In this document: positions 37,964 through 47,366 of the stretch, piece after piece
How the letters are laid out: each line of letters begins with the position of its first letter
Numbering within the stretch: position 1 is the stretch's first letter
Origin: Pseudomonas poae
GTDB lineage: Bacteria > Pseudomonadota > Gammaproteobacteria > Pseudomonadales > Pseudomonadaceae
Direction of reading: 5' to 3'
Length of the DNA stretch: 64,000 bases
NCBI RefSeq assembly: GCF_001439785.1
Contig: NZ_JYLI01000004.1
Span: 338,747-402,746, forward strand
Translations under genes and position numbers: made by a program
Notes under the pieces: model-generated
The model's input: the letters and a program-made list of their open reading frames with translations, nothing else
The model's database searches: none
Told to the model about the DNA's origin: nothing

Positions 37964-38818
37964 CTACAGAGGTTCCAGTGTCCGCCAGGTGCCGACCATG
38001 TGCCGAATATCCCCCGCGCCTTTGAGCTGTAATTCACCGCTGGCCCCAGGTGCGCTGGCGTACAGCGTCACCTCTCCGGGCAGACGTACCGGTTTCCTGA
38101 ATTCCACCTCGATCTCCACATTCGCCGCAGGCAAGTGTTCGCCCAGCGCGGCGAGCATGCGCGCCTTGTTCCACAGGCCATGGGCGATGGCCTGGGGGAA
38201 GCCGAACAGTTTGGCGGTGAGCGCGCTCAGGTGGATCGGGTTGTAGTCGCCGGACACCCGCGCGTAACGTCGGCCAATGTCGGCCGGGGCTTTCCAGCGG
38301 GTCAGTTCGCTGACGTCCACGGGCGCAGGCCGCGTGTCATCCGACGCTTGCCCGTCGAGCTTGACGCCTCGGCACAGCATGCGGCTCTCGGCCTGCCACA
38401 GCAAACCGAGGGCATCGTGGGCGGTGGTCACCAGATCGAAGGTGGCGCCCTTGGCGTGAGGCGTGAGGTTTTCGGCATGCACCGCCAGGGTCAGTTCGCT
38501 GACACCGCCCAGGGGGCGATGCAGGCGGATGCGGTTGCTCAGGTGGATCAGCCCCAGCAGAGGGAAGGGGAACTGTCGGTCGGTGAGCAGCTGCATCTGC
38601 AAGCCGAACGCGAGGATATGCGGGTAAGTCGCCGGCAATATCGGCCCGTCGGCGAAGCCGCAGACCTTGCGATACGCCGCTACGTTCTGGGGCTCAAGGC
38701 TGACCCGGCAGCGCAGGCCCTTATCGGGCAGTGTGCTGCAGCTGATCTTGCGCTTGAGCGCCGCGCGCCAGTACAACGGCGGTAGAAACGGCGTGCTGCC
38801 CAGTGTTTGCCAGTCCAT
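37964..38818 (-). CDS. MaoC-like hydratase / dehydratase
   Basis: 284 residues in two hot-dog halves. The C-terminal half has the hydratase-2 motif YARVSGDYNPIHLS (Asp and His) and GFPQAIAHGLW; the N-terminal half is a degenerate partner. Probably hydrates or dehydrates acyl-CoA or acyl-ACP. It is next to, and downstream of, a FabG-type reductase with 2 bases between start and stop, and divergent from a thiolase. ATG 38818 (MDWQTLGS) avoids an extension into the fabG gene. Confidence 0.87.
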   Translation of the reverse strand: MDWQTLGSTPFLPPLYWRAALKRKISCSTLPDKGLRCRVSLEPQNVAAYRKVCGFADGPILPATYPHILAFGLQMQLLTDRQFPFPLLGLIHLSNRIRLHRPLGGVSELTLAVHAENLTPHAKGATFDLVTTAHDALGLLWQAESRMLCRGVKLDGQASDDTRPAPVDVSELTRWKAPADIGRRYARVSGDYNPIHLSALTAKLFGFPQAIAHGLWNKARMLAALGEHLPAANVEIEVEFRKPVRLPGEVTLYASAPGASGELQLKGAGDIRHMVGTWRTLEPL

Positions 38819-38820
38819 GC

Positions 38821-40164
38821 TCACGCTCCCAGAAAACTTTGCCCACAGACCCGCAGGGCCTGGCCGGTGACCGCGCCGGCCCCCGGCTGGCCAAGCCACG
38901 CCACGGCTTCGGCGACGTCCTGGGGCAGGCCGCCCTGGCCCAGTGAACTCATGCGCCGCCCGGCCTCACGCAGGGCGAACGGAATATGCGCGGTCATCCG
39001 GGTTTCGATGAACCCCGGCGCCACCGCATTGATGCTGACTCCTCGTTGCTGCAGCAGCGGTGCCCAGGCCTGGGCCAGGCCGATCAGTCCGGCCTTGCTC
39101 GCGGCGTAGTTGGTCTGCCCGCGGTTGCCGGCGATGCCGCTGATGGAGGCCAGCAGCACCACGCGCGCGTTGTCGTGCAGGGTGCCGCTGTCGAGCAGGG
39201 CCTTGGTCAGCACCTGCGGCGCATTGAGATTGACCGCCAGCGCCGCGTCCCAGTACTCCGGAGTCATGTTGGCCAGGGTCTTGTCGCGGGTGATGCCAGC
39301 GTTGTGCACCACGATATCGAGGCCGTCGGGCAGGTGTTCGATCAACTGGCTGGCGGCGTCTTCGGCGCAGATATCCAGGGTGATGGTGCGCGCGCTCAGG
39401 CGCGCGGCCAGGGCGTCGAGGTCGGCCTTGGCCTGGGGCACGTCCAGCAGGATCACCTCGGCGCCATCGCGGGCCAGGGTTTCGGCGATGGAGGCGCCAA
39501 TGCCACGGGCGGCGCCGGTGACCAGCGCCTTGCGCCCCGCCAATGGGCGCGTCCAGTCCTCCACCAGCGTGGCGCACGCTTGCAGGCGCAGCACCTGGCC
39601 TGAGATGTAGGCGCTTTTAGGCGAGAGGAAAAACCTCAGCGCGCCTTCCAGCTGGTCTTCAGCTCCCTCGCCGACATACAGCAACTGCAGCACACCGCCG
39701 CTGCGCAGCTCCTTGGCCAGGGAACGGCTGAACCCTTCGAGGGCGCGCTGGGCGCTGGCGGCAAACGGGTCATTGAGACCTTCCGGCGCGCGGCCGAGGA
39801 TCACCAGGTGGGCGCTGTGGTCGAGGTTCTTCAACAGCGGCTGGAAGAACTCGCGCAATTGCTTGAGCTGATCGGTGTGCTGCAAGCCGCTGGCGTCGAA
39901 CACCACCGCCTTGAGTTTGGGGCCGTGGCCGGGAATCCAGGTCGAGGTCTCGGTGCCATAGCGGTAGGTGGCGTCGGTGAGTTTGTGGGCAAACGCCTGC
40001 ACCTTGTCGGCCAGTGCGCCGCCGCCCAGCAACAGTGCACCTTCCACCGGGCGCAGGCGCCCCGCTTGCCAGCGTTCCAGCCGCACCGGTGACGGCAGGC
40101 CAATGGCGGCGACCAGGCGATGGCCGAAGCTTGAGTTGGCGAAGTCGATATAACGGTCAGACAT
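38821..40164 (-). CDS. 3-oxoacyl-ACP reductase, long FabG type
   Basis: 447 residues. A degenerate N-terminal Rossmann-like half (1-205) precedes the active SDR domain with TGAARGIG (216-223), NAG (288-290), S340, Y353 and K357. This two-domain layout is that of high-molecular-weight FabG (FabG4-like), which reduces beta-ketoacyl-CoA with NADH. Operon with the MaoC gene; the thiolase is transcribed away from a shared 105-base region. As I recall, PA4786-PA4785 keep the same pairing. Confidence 0.9.
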   Translation of the reverse strand: MSDRYIDFANSSFGHRLVAAIGLPSPVRLERWQAGRLRPVEGALLLGGGALADKVQAFAHKLTDATYRYGTETSTWIPGHGPKLKAVVFDASGLQHTDQLKQLREFFQPLLKNLDHSAHLVILGRAPEGLNDPFAASAQRALEGFSRSLAKELRSGGVLQLLYVGEGAEDQLEGALRFFLSPKSAYISGQVLRLQACATLVEDWTRPLAGRKALVTGAARGIGASIAETLARDGAEVILLDVPQAKADLDALAARLSARTITLDICAEDAASQLIEHLPDGLDIVVHNAGITRDKTLANMTPEYWDAALAVNLNAPQVLTKALLDSGTLHDNARVVLLASISGIAGNRGQTNYAASKAGLIGLAQAWAPLLQQRGVSINAVAPGFIETRMTAHIPFALREAGRRMSSLGQGGLPQDVAEAVAWLGQPGAGAVTGQALRVCGQSFLGA

Positions 40165-40269
40165 GGAACGCTCTCCGAAAGCTGGGGTTCAAAAGGTTGA
40201 CCATTCCAGGGTAGCAGTCGTTCGACTAGGCTCAGTGATCCAACCCGCAACCGACAGAGGGAGCTTCTT

Positions 40270-41547
40270 ATGACTCAAGTGCGCCGTGTGGCGATCATTG
40301 GCGGTAACCGCATTCCGTTCGCCCGCTCCAATGGTCCCTACGCCACCGCGAGCAATCAGGCGATGCTGACCGCTGCCCTGGAAGGCCTGATCGAGCGCTA
40401 CGACCTGCACGGCCAGCGCATCGGCGAAGTGGTCGCCGGCGCGGTGCTCAAGCATTCGCGCGACTTCAACCTCACCCGCGAATGCGTGCTGGGCTCGCGG
40501 CTGGCGCCGCAGACCCCGGCCTATGACATCCAGCAGGCCTGCGGCACGGGGCTGGAGGCGGCGTTGCTGGTGGCCAACAAAATCGCCCTGGGCCAGATCG
40601 AGTGCGGTATCGCCGGCGGCGTCGACACCACCTCGGACGCGCCGATTGGCGTGAATGAAGGGCTGCGCAAGATCCTGCTGCAAGCCAACCGCAGCAAGTC
40701 CATGGCGGATAAATTAAAAGTACTGTTACAACTTCGTCCGCAGCACCTCAAGCCTGAGTTGCCGCGCAATGGCGAACCGCGCACCAAAATGTCGATGGGC
40801 CAGCACTGTGAATTGATGGCGCAGACCTGGCAGATTCCTCGTGCCGAGCAGGACCAGTTGGCCCTTGAGAGCCACCAGAAAATGGCTGCGGCCTTTGCCG
40901 AAGGCTGGCACAACGATTTGCTCACGCCGTTTATGGGCCTTACCCGCGACAACAACCTGCGCCCCGACCTGAGCCTGGAAAAACTTGCCGCGCTCAAGCC
41001 TGCTTTCGAGCGCAGTGAAAAAGGCACTCTTACCGCCGGCAACTCCACGCCGCTCACCGATGGTGCTTCCCTGGTGTTGCTGGGCAGCGAAGCCTGGGCC
41101 CGTGAGCGCGGCTTGCCGATTCTGGCCTACCTGCGCGACGGCGAATCGGCGGCGGTGGATTTCGTCAACGGCGCCGAAGGCCTGTTGATGGCGCCGGTGT
41201 ACGCGGTGCCGCGCCTGCTGGCGAGGAATGGTCTGACGCTGCAGGACTTTGATTACTACGAAATCCACGAAGCTTTCGCCGCCCAGGTGCTGTGCACGCT
41301 CAAGGCCTGGGAAGACGCCGACTACTGCAAGACGCGCTTGGGCCTGGACGCGCCGCTGGGGGCCATCGACCGCAGCCGGCTGAACGTCAAGGGCAGCTCC
41401 CTGGCCGCCGGGCACCCGTTTGCGGCTACCGGTGGGCGCATCGTCGCCAACCTGTCCAAGCTGCTCGACGTGGCGGGCAAGGGGCGGGGGCTGATTTCGA
41501 TCTGTGCCGCGGGCGGGCAGGGGGTTACTGCCATCATTGAACGTTAA
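40270..41547 (+). CDS. Acetyl-CoA C-acetyltransferase (FadI-type thiolase)
   Basis: 425 residues. Catalytic Cys C91 in QQACGTGLEAAL, the GHPFAATGGRIVANL histidine motif and the CAAGGQGVTAIIE cysteine near the end are intact. An insertion around residues 135-170 is typical of the FadI branch. With the divergent reductase and hydratase it could complete a beta-oxidation or short acyl-CoA synthesis set. ATG 40270 follows GGGAGCTTCTT. Confidence 0.92.
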   Translation: MTQVRRVAIIGGNRIPFARSNGPYATASNQAMLTAALEGLIERYDLHGQRIGEVVAGAVLKHSRDFNLTRECVLGSRLAPQTPAYDIQQACGTGLEAALLVANKIALGQIECGIAGGVDTTSDAPIGVNEGLRKILLQANRSKSMADKLKVLLQLRPQHLKPELPRNGEPRTKMSMGQHCELMAQTWQIPRAEQDQLALESHQKMAAAFAEGWHNDLLTPFMGLTRDNNLRPDLSLEKLAALKPAFERSEKGTLTAGNSTPLTDGASLVLLGSEAWARERGLPILAYLRDGESAAVDFVNGAEGLLMAPVYAVPRLLARNGLTLQDFDYYEIHEAFAAQVLCTLKAWEDADYCKTRLGLDAPLGAIDRSRLNVKGSSLAAGHPFAATGGRIVANLSKLLDVAGKGRGLISICAAGGQGVTAIIER

Positions 41548-41560
41548 TGGGCAGTGAAAT

Positions 41561-41575
41561 TGGCACACAGGATGC
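41561..41575 (+). promoter_or_regulatory. Possible sigma54 promoter upstream of the RIO kinase gene
   Basis: TGGCAC, ACAGG, ATGC: the GG and GC are 10 bases apart as in -24/-12 elements, with one mismatch in the -12 box. No enhancer site was identified. One such match can occur by chance. Confidence 0.25.
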
Positions 41576-41681
41576 ATTCTTGGATGGTCAAAGGTCGGTC
41601 GCCTCTCCCACCGGCGCGCCGATTGCCGTATAACGAGTGCCATACGCGTATTTGGTAATAAAGGACCCACAATAAAAGCTG

Positions 41682-42581
41682 ATGAAGACTCCTAAACGCA
41701 TTGAACCCCTGATCGAAGACGGTCTGGTCGACGAAGTGCTGCGCCCTCTGATGAGTGGTAAAGAAGCAGCTGTTTATGTGGTGCGCTGCGGCAACGAATT
41801 GCGTTGCGCCAAGGTTTACAAGGAGGCGAACAAACGAAGTTTTCGTCAGGCGTCCGAATACCAGGAGGGCCGCAAGGTCCGCAACAGCCGGCAGGCCCGG
41901 GCCATGGCCAAGGGTTCCAAGTTCGGCAAGAAAGAAACCGAAGACGCCTGGCAGAACGCGGAAGTGGCGGCATTGTTCCGCCTGGCCGGTGCAGGCGTTC
42001 GCGTGCCCAAGCCGTACGACTTCCTTGAAGGCGTGTTGTTGATGGAACTGGTGGCCGATGAGTACGGCGATGCGGCGCCGCGTCTGAACGACGTGACCCT
42101 GGACCCGGACCAGGCGCGCGAATACCACGCCTTCCTGATCTCCCAGATCGTGCTGATGCTGTGTACCGGCCTGGTGCACGGTGACCTGTCGGAGTTCAAC
42201 GTACTGCTCACGCCCACGGGCCCGGTGATCATCGACCTGCCCCAGGCGGTGGATGCGGCGGGCAACAACCATGCGTTCAGCATGCTGGAGCGCGACGTGG
42301 GCAACATGGCGTCCTACTTCGGGCGCTTTGCCCCGGAGTTGAAAACGACCAGGTACGCAAAGGAAATGTGGGCGTTGTACGAAGCCGGCACCCTGCACCC
42401 GGCCAGCGTGTTGACCGGCGAGTTCGACGAGCCGGAAGAGCTGGCGGATGTGGGCGGTGTGATCCGCGAAATCGAAGCGGCGCGGCTGGATGAGGCGCGC
42501 AAGCAGGCGATTCGGGCGGCGGATGACGCGCCACCGAGCAAAGGATCCGACGAGCCACCGCCGCCGCCTTGGATGCAGTGA
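41682..42581 (+). CDS. RIO1-family atypical serine kinase
   Basis: 299 residues. ATP-binding K44 (RCAKVYKEA), catalytic HGDLSEFN (D168, N173) and metal-binding D185 (VIIDLPQAV) are all present, so the kinase should be active. RIO kinases act in ribosome maturation in archaea and eukaryotes; bacterial roles are poorly known. The Pro-rich tail DEPPPPPWMQ is unusual for the fold. Stands alone after a 134-base leader. Confidence 0.9.
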   Translation: MKTPKRIEPLIEDGLVDEVLRPLMSGKEAAVYVVRCGNELRCAKVYKEANKRSFRQASEYQEGRKVRNSRQARAMAKGSKFGKKETEDAWQNAEVAALFRLAGAGVRVPKPYDFLEGVLLMELVADEYGDAAPRLNDVTLDPDQAREYHAFLISQIVLMLCTGLVHGDLSEFNVLLTPTGPVIIDLPQAVDAAGNNHAFSMLERDVGNMASYFGRFAPELKTTRYAKEMWALYEAGTLHPASVLTGEFDEPEELADVGGVIREIEAARLDEARKQAIRAADDAPPSKGSDEPPPPPWMQ

Positions 42582-42681
42582 TCTTTGGCTGTATAGCCAT
42601 CAACTGCGGGAGGCTCCGTCAAGTCTTCGACTTGGCGCTGTCGCACAGCAAACTGGACTCTCTGTGGCGAGCGGGCTTTTT

Positions 42682-42813
42682 GTGGCGAGCGGGCTTGTCC
42701 CGCGTTGGGGCGCGCAGCGCCCCCCAATCAAGGAAAGCGCGGTGTACCTGGCACTGCGCGGAGCATGGTTTTGGGGCCGCCGCGCAGCCCAACGCGGGGC
42801 AAGCCCGCTCGCC
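42682..42813. repeat. REP inverted pair, GTGGCGAGC class
   Basis: GTGGCGAGCGGGCTTGTCCC pairs with GGGGCAAGCCCGCTCGCC; a tandem extra half-site at 42664-42679 precedes it. The core again holds two GC stems around GCGGTGTACCTGG. Confidence 0.8.
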
Positions 42814-42829
42814 AAAGGAATGTGGCTGA

Positions 42830-42876
42830 CTGAAATTTCAGGCTTTAAAAATCAAAAAGTCATTTTGTGTTTGATT
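42830..42876. repeat. Second repeat family: CTGAARTTTCAG unit, copy 2
   Basis: The perfect palindrome CTGAAATTTCAG (42830-42841), then CTTTAAAAATCAA and TCATTTTGTGTTTGAT. Same order and spacing as 27181-27228. Confidence 0.6.
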
Positions 42877-42921
42877 CGATAAGAGGGAGCGATGCCCCTC
42901 CCACATTGATTGCGCGTGCGA

Positions 42922-43323
42922 TCAGTTGCAGCAACTGCCTGACGCCAATTCCTTGAGAATTGGACAGTCCGGCCTGTGATCGCCCTGGCAGTGATCCATC
43001 AGGTCCTGCAAGGTGTCGCGCAGTTGTCCAAGCTCCACAATCTTCTGGTTCAAGGTGTCGATATGCTGACGCGCCAGTGCCTTTACATCGGCGCTGGCGC
43101 GTTGCCGGTCCTGCCACAGGGTCAGCAACTTGCCGACCTCTTCCAATGAAAACCCAAGGTCGCGCGAGCGTTTGATGAACGCCAGGGTGTGCAGGTCCTG
43201 CGCGCCGTATACGCGGTAGCCACTGTCGGTGCGCTGGGCGGCTTCGAGCAGGCCGATGGATTCGTAGTAGCGAATCATCTTTGCGCTCAGTCCACTCTGG
43301 CGAGCGGCTTGGCCGATGTTCAT
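42922..43323 (-). CDS. cueR: Copper-responsive MerR regulator
   Basis: 133 residues. N-terminal MerR helix-turn-helix ([20 protein letters not shown]), dimer helix, and the metal loop with C112 and C120 spaced as CxxxxxxxC, the CueR Cu(I)/Ag(I) site, plus a C-terminal CC. The start ATG overlaps the copA stop (ATGA), so copA-cueR is one operon under the CueR-type promoter upstream of copA. Confidence 0.92.
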   Translation of the reverse strand: MNIGQAARQSGLSAKMIRYYESIGLLEAAQRTDSGYRVYGAQDLHTLAFIKRSRDLGFSLEEVGKLLTLWQDRQRASADVKALARQHIDTLNQKIVELGQLRDTLQDLMDHCQGDHRPDCPILKELASGSCCN

Positions 43324-45512
43324 GGGCGTTGGTCCTCCAGATGCTGCGGTTTCCAGGTGTTCAACAGTAGCGCATTGCTCACCACACTGACGCTGGACAA
43401 GGCCATCGCCGCGCCGGCAATCACCGGGTTGAGCAGGCCGAACGCCGCCAGCGGAATGCCGATCACGTTAAACACAAAGGCCCAGAACAGGTTCTGGCGG
43501 ATTTTTGCGTGGGTTTTGCGGCAGATCTGCAGCGCCGCCGGCACCAGGCGCGGGTCGCCGCGCATCAGGGTGATACCGGCGGCGTGCATGGCCACGTCGG
43601 TGCCGCCGCCCATGGCAATGCCGATATCGGCAGCGGCCAGGGCCGGAGCGTCATTGATGCCGTCGCCGACCATCGCCACCACGCCGGTTTTTTTCAACTG
43701 CGCGATGATCGCGGCTTTATCGGCAGGCAGCACCTGCGCGTGCACGTCCCCGATGCCCAGCGCCTGGGCCACGGCCTGCGCGCTGCCGCGATTGTCGCCG
43801 GTGAGCAAGTGGCTGCTGATGTGTTGCGCCTTGAGTGCCTGTACCGCCGCCAGCGCACCGGGCTTGAGCGTATCGCCAAAGGCGAACAGCCCGAGCACGC
43901 GCGGTTGCGGGCCTTGTTCGATCAGCCAGGACAAGGTGCGGCCTTCGGCTTCCCAGGCGCTGGCTCGGTTAGCCAGTTCGCCTGCGCTTAAACCGTGCTC
44001 CTGCAGCATGCGCGTGTTGCCCAGCGCCAGTTGCCTGCCGTCAACGGTGCCGGTCATGCCGCGCCCGCTCAGGGATTGGCTGGCGCTCGCGTCGGCGACG
44101 GACAGACCCTGTTCCTTGCAGGCATCCAGTACAGCCTTGGCTAACGGGTGCTGGCTGCCACGTTGCAACGCGCCGGCCTGTTGCAACAGCAGGGACTCGC
44201 TGCCCTCCACCGACGCCAGGTGCGCGATGTTGGGGGCCCCGCAGGTGAGCGTGCCGGTCTTGTCGAACACTACGGCGCTCACGTCATGGGCACGCTCCAG
44301 CGCCTCGGCGTCCTTGATCAGAATGCCGTGACGCGCGGCGACGCCGGTGCCGGCCATGATCGCGGTGGGTGTGGCCAGGCCCAGGGCGCAGGGGCAGGCG
44401 ATCACCAGTACGGCGACCGCATGGATGATCGCGGTTTCCAGCGGCGCGCCGTACAGCCACCAGCCCACCAACGTGATCAACGCCAGCGCCAGCACTGTCG
44501 GGACGAATACCTGACTGACCTTGTCCACCTGTTTCTGGATCGGTGCCTTCGCCGCCTGGGCGTCTTCCACCAGGCGAATGATCCGCGCCAGCACGCTTTC
44601 CGCGCCAAGGGCCAGGGTGCGCACCAGCAGGCGGCCTTCGCCGTTGATGGCGCCTCCGGTGACCGGATCGCCAGGCTGCTTGGGCACCGGCAGGCTTTCG
44701 CCGCTGATCAGCGCTTCGTCGGCGTGGCTGAAGCCTTCCACCACTTCACCATCTACCGCAAAGCGCTCGCCGGGTTTGACCACAACCAGGTCATGGCGCT
44801 TGAGCTGGTGGATGGCGACGGTTTCTTCAAGCCCGTCGCGCATGCGTACCGCCTGCTCCGGGCGCAGGGCCTCAAGGGCACGGATGGCGCTGGCGGTCTG
44901 GCGTTTGGCGCGGCTTTCCAGGTGTTTGCCGAGCAGCACCAGGGCGATCACCACGGCGGATGCTTCGAAATACAAATGCGGTGCGGCGGCGGTCAGCCAT
45001 TGATGGACGCTGAGGCCATAAGCGGCGCTGGTGCCGATGGTGACCAGCAGGTCCATATTTCCAGTGCCGGCTCGCACGGCCTTCCAGGCGGCGCTGTAAA
45101 ACCGCGCGCCGAGGATGAACTGCACCGGCGTGGCCAGGGCGAACTGCGCCCAGGCCGGAAGCATCCAGTGCAGGCCGAAAGGTTGCACAAGCATCGGCAG
45201 CACCAGGGGCAACGCCAGCGCAATCGCCAACAGCAATGCCCAGCGCTCGCGGTGCAGGCGTCGGGCCTGGTCGGCCTGGGTGTCGATGTGAGTTTGCGGC
45301 AGGGTGGCGGTGTAGCCGGCCTTGTCGACGGCGGCGATCAAGACGCCGGGGTCCATTGGGCCCAGCACGTCGACATGGGCGCGCTCGCTGGCCAGGTTGA
45401 CGCTGACGCTTTGCACGCCCGGTACCTGGCCCAGCGCGCGTTCGACCCGGCCGGCACAGCTGGCGCAACTCATGCCGCTGATGGGCAGGTCGAAGGTGGT
45501 GGATCGGTTCAT
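43320..45512 (-). CDS. copA: Copper-exporting P1B-type ATPase
   Basis: 730 residues. One N-terminal HMA domain with GMSCASC (C16, C19), eight membrane helices with the CPC motif (373-375), phosphorylated D417 in DKTGT, and GDGINDAP. It pumps Cu(I) out of the cytoplasm. ATG 45512 is preferred because GGAGGAC sits upstream; an ATG 15 bases earlier overlaps that site. Only one HMA domain, as in many Pseudomonas CopA1 proteins. Confidence 0.94.
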   Translation of the reverse strand: MNRSTTFDLPISGMSCASCAGRVERALGQVPGVQSVSVNLASERAHVDVLGPMDPGVLIAAVDKAGYTATLPQTHIDTQADQARRLHRERWALLLAIALALPLVLPMLVQPFGLHWMLPAWAQFALATPVQFILGARFYSAAWKAVRAGTGNMDLLVTIGTSAAYGLSVHQWLTAAAPHLYFEASAVVIALVLLGKHLESRAKRQTASAIRALEALRPEQAVRMRDGLEETVAIHQLKRHDLVVVKPGERFAVDGEVVEGFSHADEALISGESLPVPKQPGDPVTGGAINGEGRLLVRTLALGAESVLARIIRLVEDAQAAKAPIQKQVDKVSQVFVPTVLALALITLVGWWLYGAPLETAIIHAVAVLVIACPCALGLATPTAIMAGTGVAARHGILIKDAEALERAHDVSAVVFDKTGTLTCGAPNIAHLASVEGSESLLLQQAGALQRGSQHPLAKAVLDACKEQGLSVADASASQSLSGRGMTGTVDGRQLALGNTRMLQEHGLSAGELANRASAWEAEGRTLSWLIEQGPQPRVLGLFAFGDTLKPGALAAVQALKAQHISSHLLTGDNRGSAQAVAQALGIGDVHAQVLPADKAAIIAQLKKTGVVAMVGDGINDAPALAAADIGIAMGGGTDVAMHAAGITLMRGDPRLVPAALQICRKTHAKIRQNLFWAFVFNVIGIPLAAFGLLNPVIAGAAMALSSVSVVSNALLLNTWKPQHLEDQRP

Positions 45513-45542
45513 GGGGCAGTCCTCCAAGGGAAGTTGCCCCCA

Positions 45543-45573
45543 AGCATCAACCTTGACCTGTGGGGAAGGTCAA
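45543..45573 (-). promoter_or_regulatory. CueR-type copA promoter/operator
   Basis: Read on the minus strand: -35 TTGACC (45568-45573), a 19-base spacer and -10 GATGCT (45543-45548). Within the spacer, CCTTCCCC and GGTCAAGG make the dyad with ACCCTTGACC. The overlong 19-base spacer with a palindrome is what MerR-family activators need. The start point would fall about 20-25 bases before copA. Confidence 0.75.
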
Positions 45574-45583
45574 GGGTGACGTT

Positions 45584-45964
45584 TCAGTAATCGAGTTCGG
45601 CCGCCTTGAGGTACATGCCGTCCGGCCCCTGTGCGATGCGCAACTTGCGTATGTCGCCAGCCTTGAGCGTGATGTTTTGCGCAGGTGGCGCGAGCAGGCC
45701 CGGCAGGCAACCCGGGGTCTGGCCCGGCAGCAGCTTGAGACGCAGCGACACATCGCCCGGTGGCAGGTTGAAGGAGGTGGACTCCTCCTGGAACAGGCGG
45801 CCGGCCAGTTGGTCCTGGATGTAGAGGCCGATTTCGCAGGTGGTCGGCACTTCCAGGCGTTCGCGGGAAATGATCAGTACCGCGTAATCCTGTGCGGCGC
45901 TGGCCAGGGGCGCAGCGGTAGACAGGCTCAGCAGGCCGGCAACGGCAAAATACGACCAGCGCAT
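45584..45964 (-). CDS. Small secreted protein of unknown function
   Basis: 126 residues. Signal peptide 1-25 (MRWSYFAVAGLLSLSTAAPL, cut near ASA-AQDYA), then a beta-rich domain with two Cys (TTCEIGLY, PGCLPG) that could form a disulfide. The sequence ELDY ends the protein. It starts at ATG 45964 behind GGAGCATTC. It lies just upstream of the copA promoter on the same strand, without Met- or His-rich copper motifs. No family name comes to mind. Confidence 0.75.
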   Translation of the reverse strand: MRWSYFAVAGLLSLSTAAPLASAAQDYAVLIISRERLEVPTTCEIGLYIQDQLAGRLFQEESTSFNLPPGDVSLRLKLLPGQTPGCLPGLLAPPAQNITLKAGDIRKLRIAQGPDGMYLKAAELDY

Positions 45965-46168
45965 GGCGAATGCTCCGTGGTTCAGATGCAAAGGTAGGTG
46001 CAGCTTGGCCGACAGCGCGTGCAAATACCAGCCCGGCCGATGTTGTTGGAACTTGATGGGAAGACGGCTACAGGGATGTCTGAACTTCAATAGTTAGCGA
46101 GCTATCGTTCTATCCAAGACACTCACCCGCAGCTAGACTATCGGGCTGCCGACTCACTTGGGTGTCTG

Positions 46169-47362
46169 ATGAACCTTCGCATAATCCTGATCCTGGGCGC
46201 CTTGAGCGCCTTCGCGCCGTTGTCGATCGATTTTTACCTGCCGGGCTTTCCGGCCATGGCCACGGCGTTTGCCACCGATGAAAAACATATCCAGCTGACC
46301 CTGGCGGTGTATTTCGCCGGCCTGGCCATTGGTCAATTGATCTACGGCCCGCTGGCCGACCGCTTCGGGCGTCGGGTGCCGCTGCTCAGCGGTGTGATCC
46401 TGTTTACCCTCGCTTCTTGCGCCTGCGCCTACGCGCCGTCCCTGGAATGGCTGATCGGCGCGCGCTTCGTGCAGGCCCTGGGCGGGTGCGCGGGCATGGT
46501 GATTTCCCGCGCGGTGGTCAGTGACAAGTGCGATGCCATAGGCTCGGCCAAGGTGTATTCGCAACTGATGCTGGTGACCGGCCTGGCGCCGATCCTGGCG
46601 CCGTTGGCGGGCGGGGTCATGGTCGGCTTGTGGGGCTGGCAGTCGATCTTTCTGGCGTTGTCGCTGTTCAGCGCACTGGCCGCCATCGCGGTGGCCGTGG
46701 GGTTGCCGGAAACCTTCCCGGCCCATCAAGCGCGTCAACCGTTGTCGGGTTCGTTGCGTCGTTACGCCGCGTTGCTCTCGGACCGCGTCTACCTCGGTTA
46801 CGCGCTGACCGGCGGTATCTCGATCGCCGGGATGTTTGCCTACATCGCCGGTTCGCCTTTCGTCTTCATCAAGCTCTATGGCGTGGCGCCTGAGCATTAC
46901 GGCTGGCTGTTCGGCTCCAATGCGGCGGGCTTTATCCTGATGGCGCAGGTGAATGCGCGGCTGCTGGCCAAGCGTGGGCCGGCGTTCCTGCTGTCGCGTA
47001 CCGTGTGGTTGTATGCGTTGGCGGCGCTCACGTTGCTGGGCATTGCCGCGCTGCGCACCGAGGCGCTATGGCCGTTGCTGGTGCCGCTGTTTATCTGCAT
47101 CGCCAGCCTGGGGTGTATTTTGCCGAACACCTCGGCCTGCGCCATGACCGGGCAGGGTGCGCGGGCCGGCAGTGCCTCGGCGTTGCTGGGGTGCATTCAG
47201 TTTGGCGTGGCGGCGGGGGCCGCTTCGCTGGTGGGGGTGTTGCATGACGGCACCGCGCTGCCGATGGCGATGGTCATCAGCCTGTGCGGGGTGCTCGCGG
47301 TGACCATTGCCATGTCGACCCAGCGCCTGCAGCGGGCGCGGGCCGAACAGGTGCAGGTCTGA
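46169..47362 (+). CDS. Bcr/CflA family drug-efflux MFS transporter
   Basis: 397 residues with 12 membrane helices. The N-terminal ALSAFAPLSIDFYLPGFPAMA and motif A (YGPLADRFGRRVPLL), plus PILAPLAGG, identify the DHA1 Bcr/CflA group, exporting bicyclomycin, chloramphenicol or sulfonamides in relatives. Ends 4 bases from the convergent oxidoreductase gene. Confidence 0.9.
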   Translation: MNLRIILILGALSAFAPLSIDFYLPGFPAMATAFATDEKHIQLTLAVYFAGLAIGQLIYGPLADRFGRRVPLLSGVILFTLASCACAYAPSLEWLIGARFVQALGGCAGMVISRAVVSDKCDAIGSAKVYSQLMLVTGLAPILAPLAGGVMVGLWGWQSIFLALSLFSALAAIAVAVGLPETFPAHQARQPLSGSLRRYAALLSDRVYLGYALTGGISIAGMFAYIAGSPFVFIKLYGVAPEHYGWLFGSNAAGFILMAQVNARLLAKRGPAFLLSRTVWLYALAALTLLGIAALRTEALWPLLVPLFICIASLGCILPNTSACAMTGQGARAGSASALLGCIQFGVAAGAASLVGVLHDGTALPMAMVISLCGVLAVTIAMSTQRLQRARAEQVQV

Positions 47363-47366
47363 CCGA

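Larger units (their letters stand above)
42582..42921. other. 340-base intergenic repeat cluster
   Basis: Lies between the convergent RIO kinase and cueR genes. It contains a solo REP half-site (42664-42679), a full GTGGCGAGC-class pair (42682-42813), and copy 2 of the CTGAARTTTCAG repeat (42830-42876), then a short GGGAG...CTCCC remnant. No gene is called. Confidence 0.75.
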
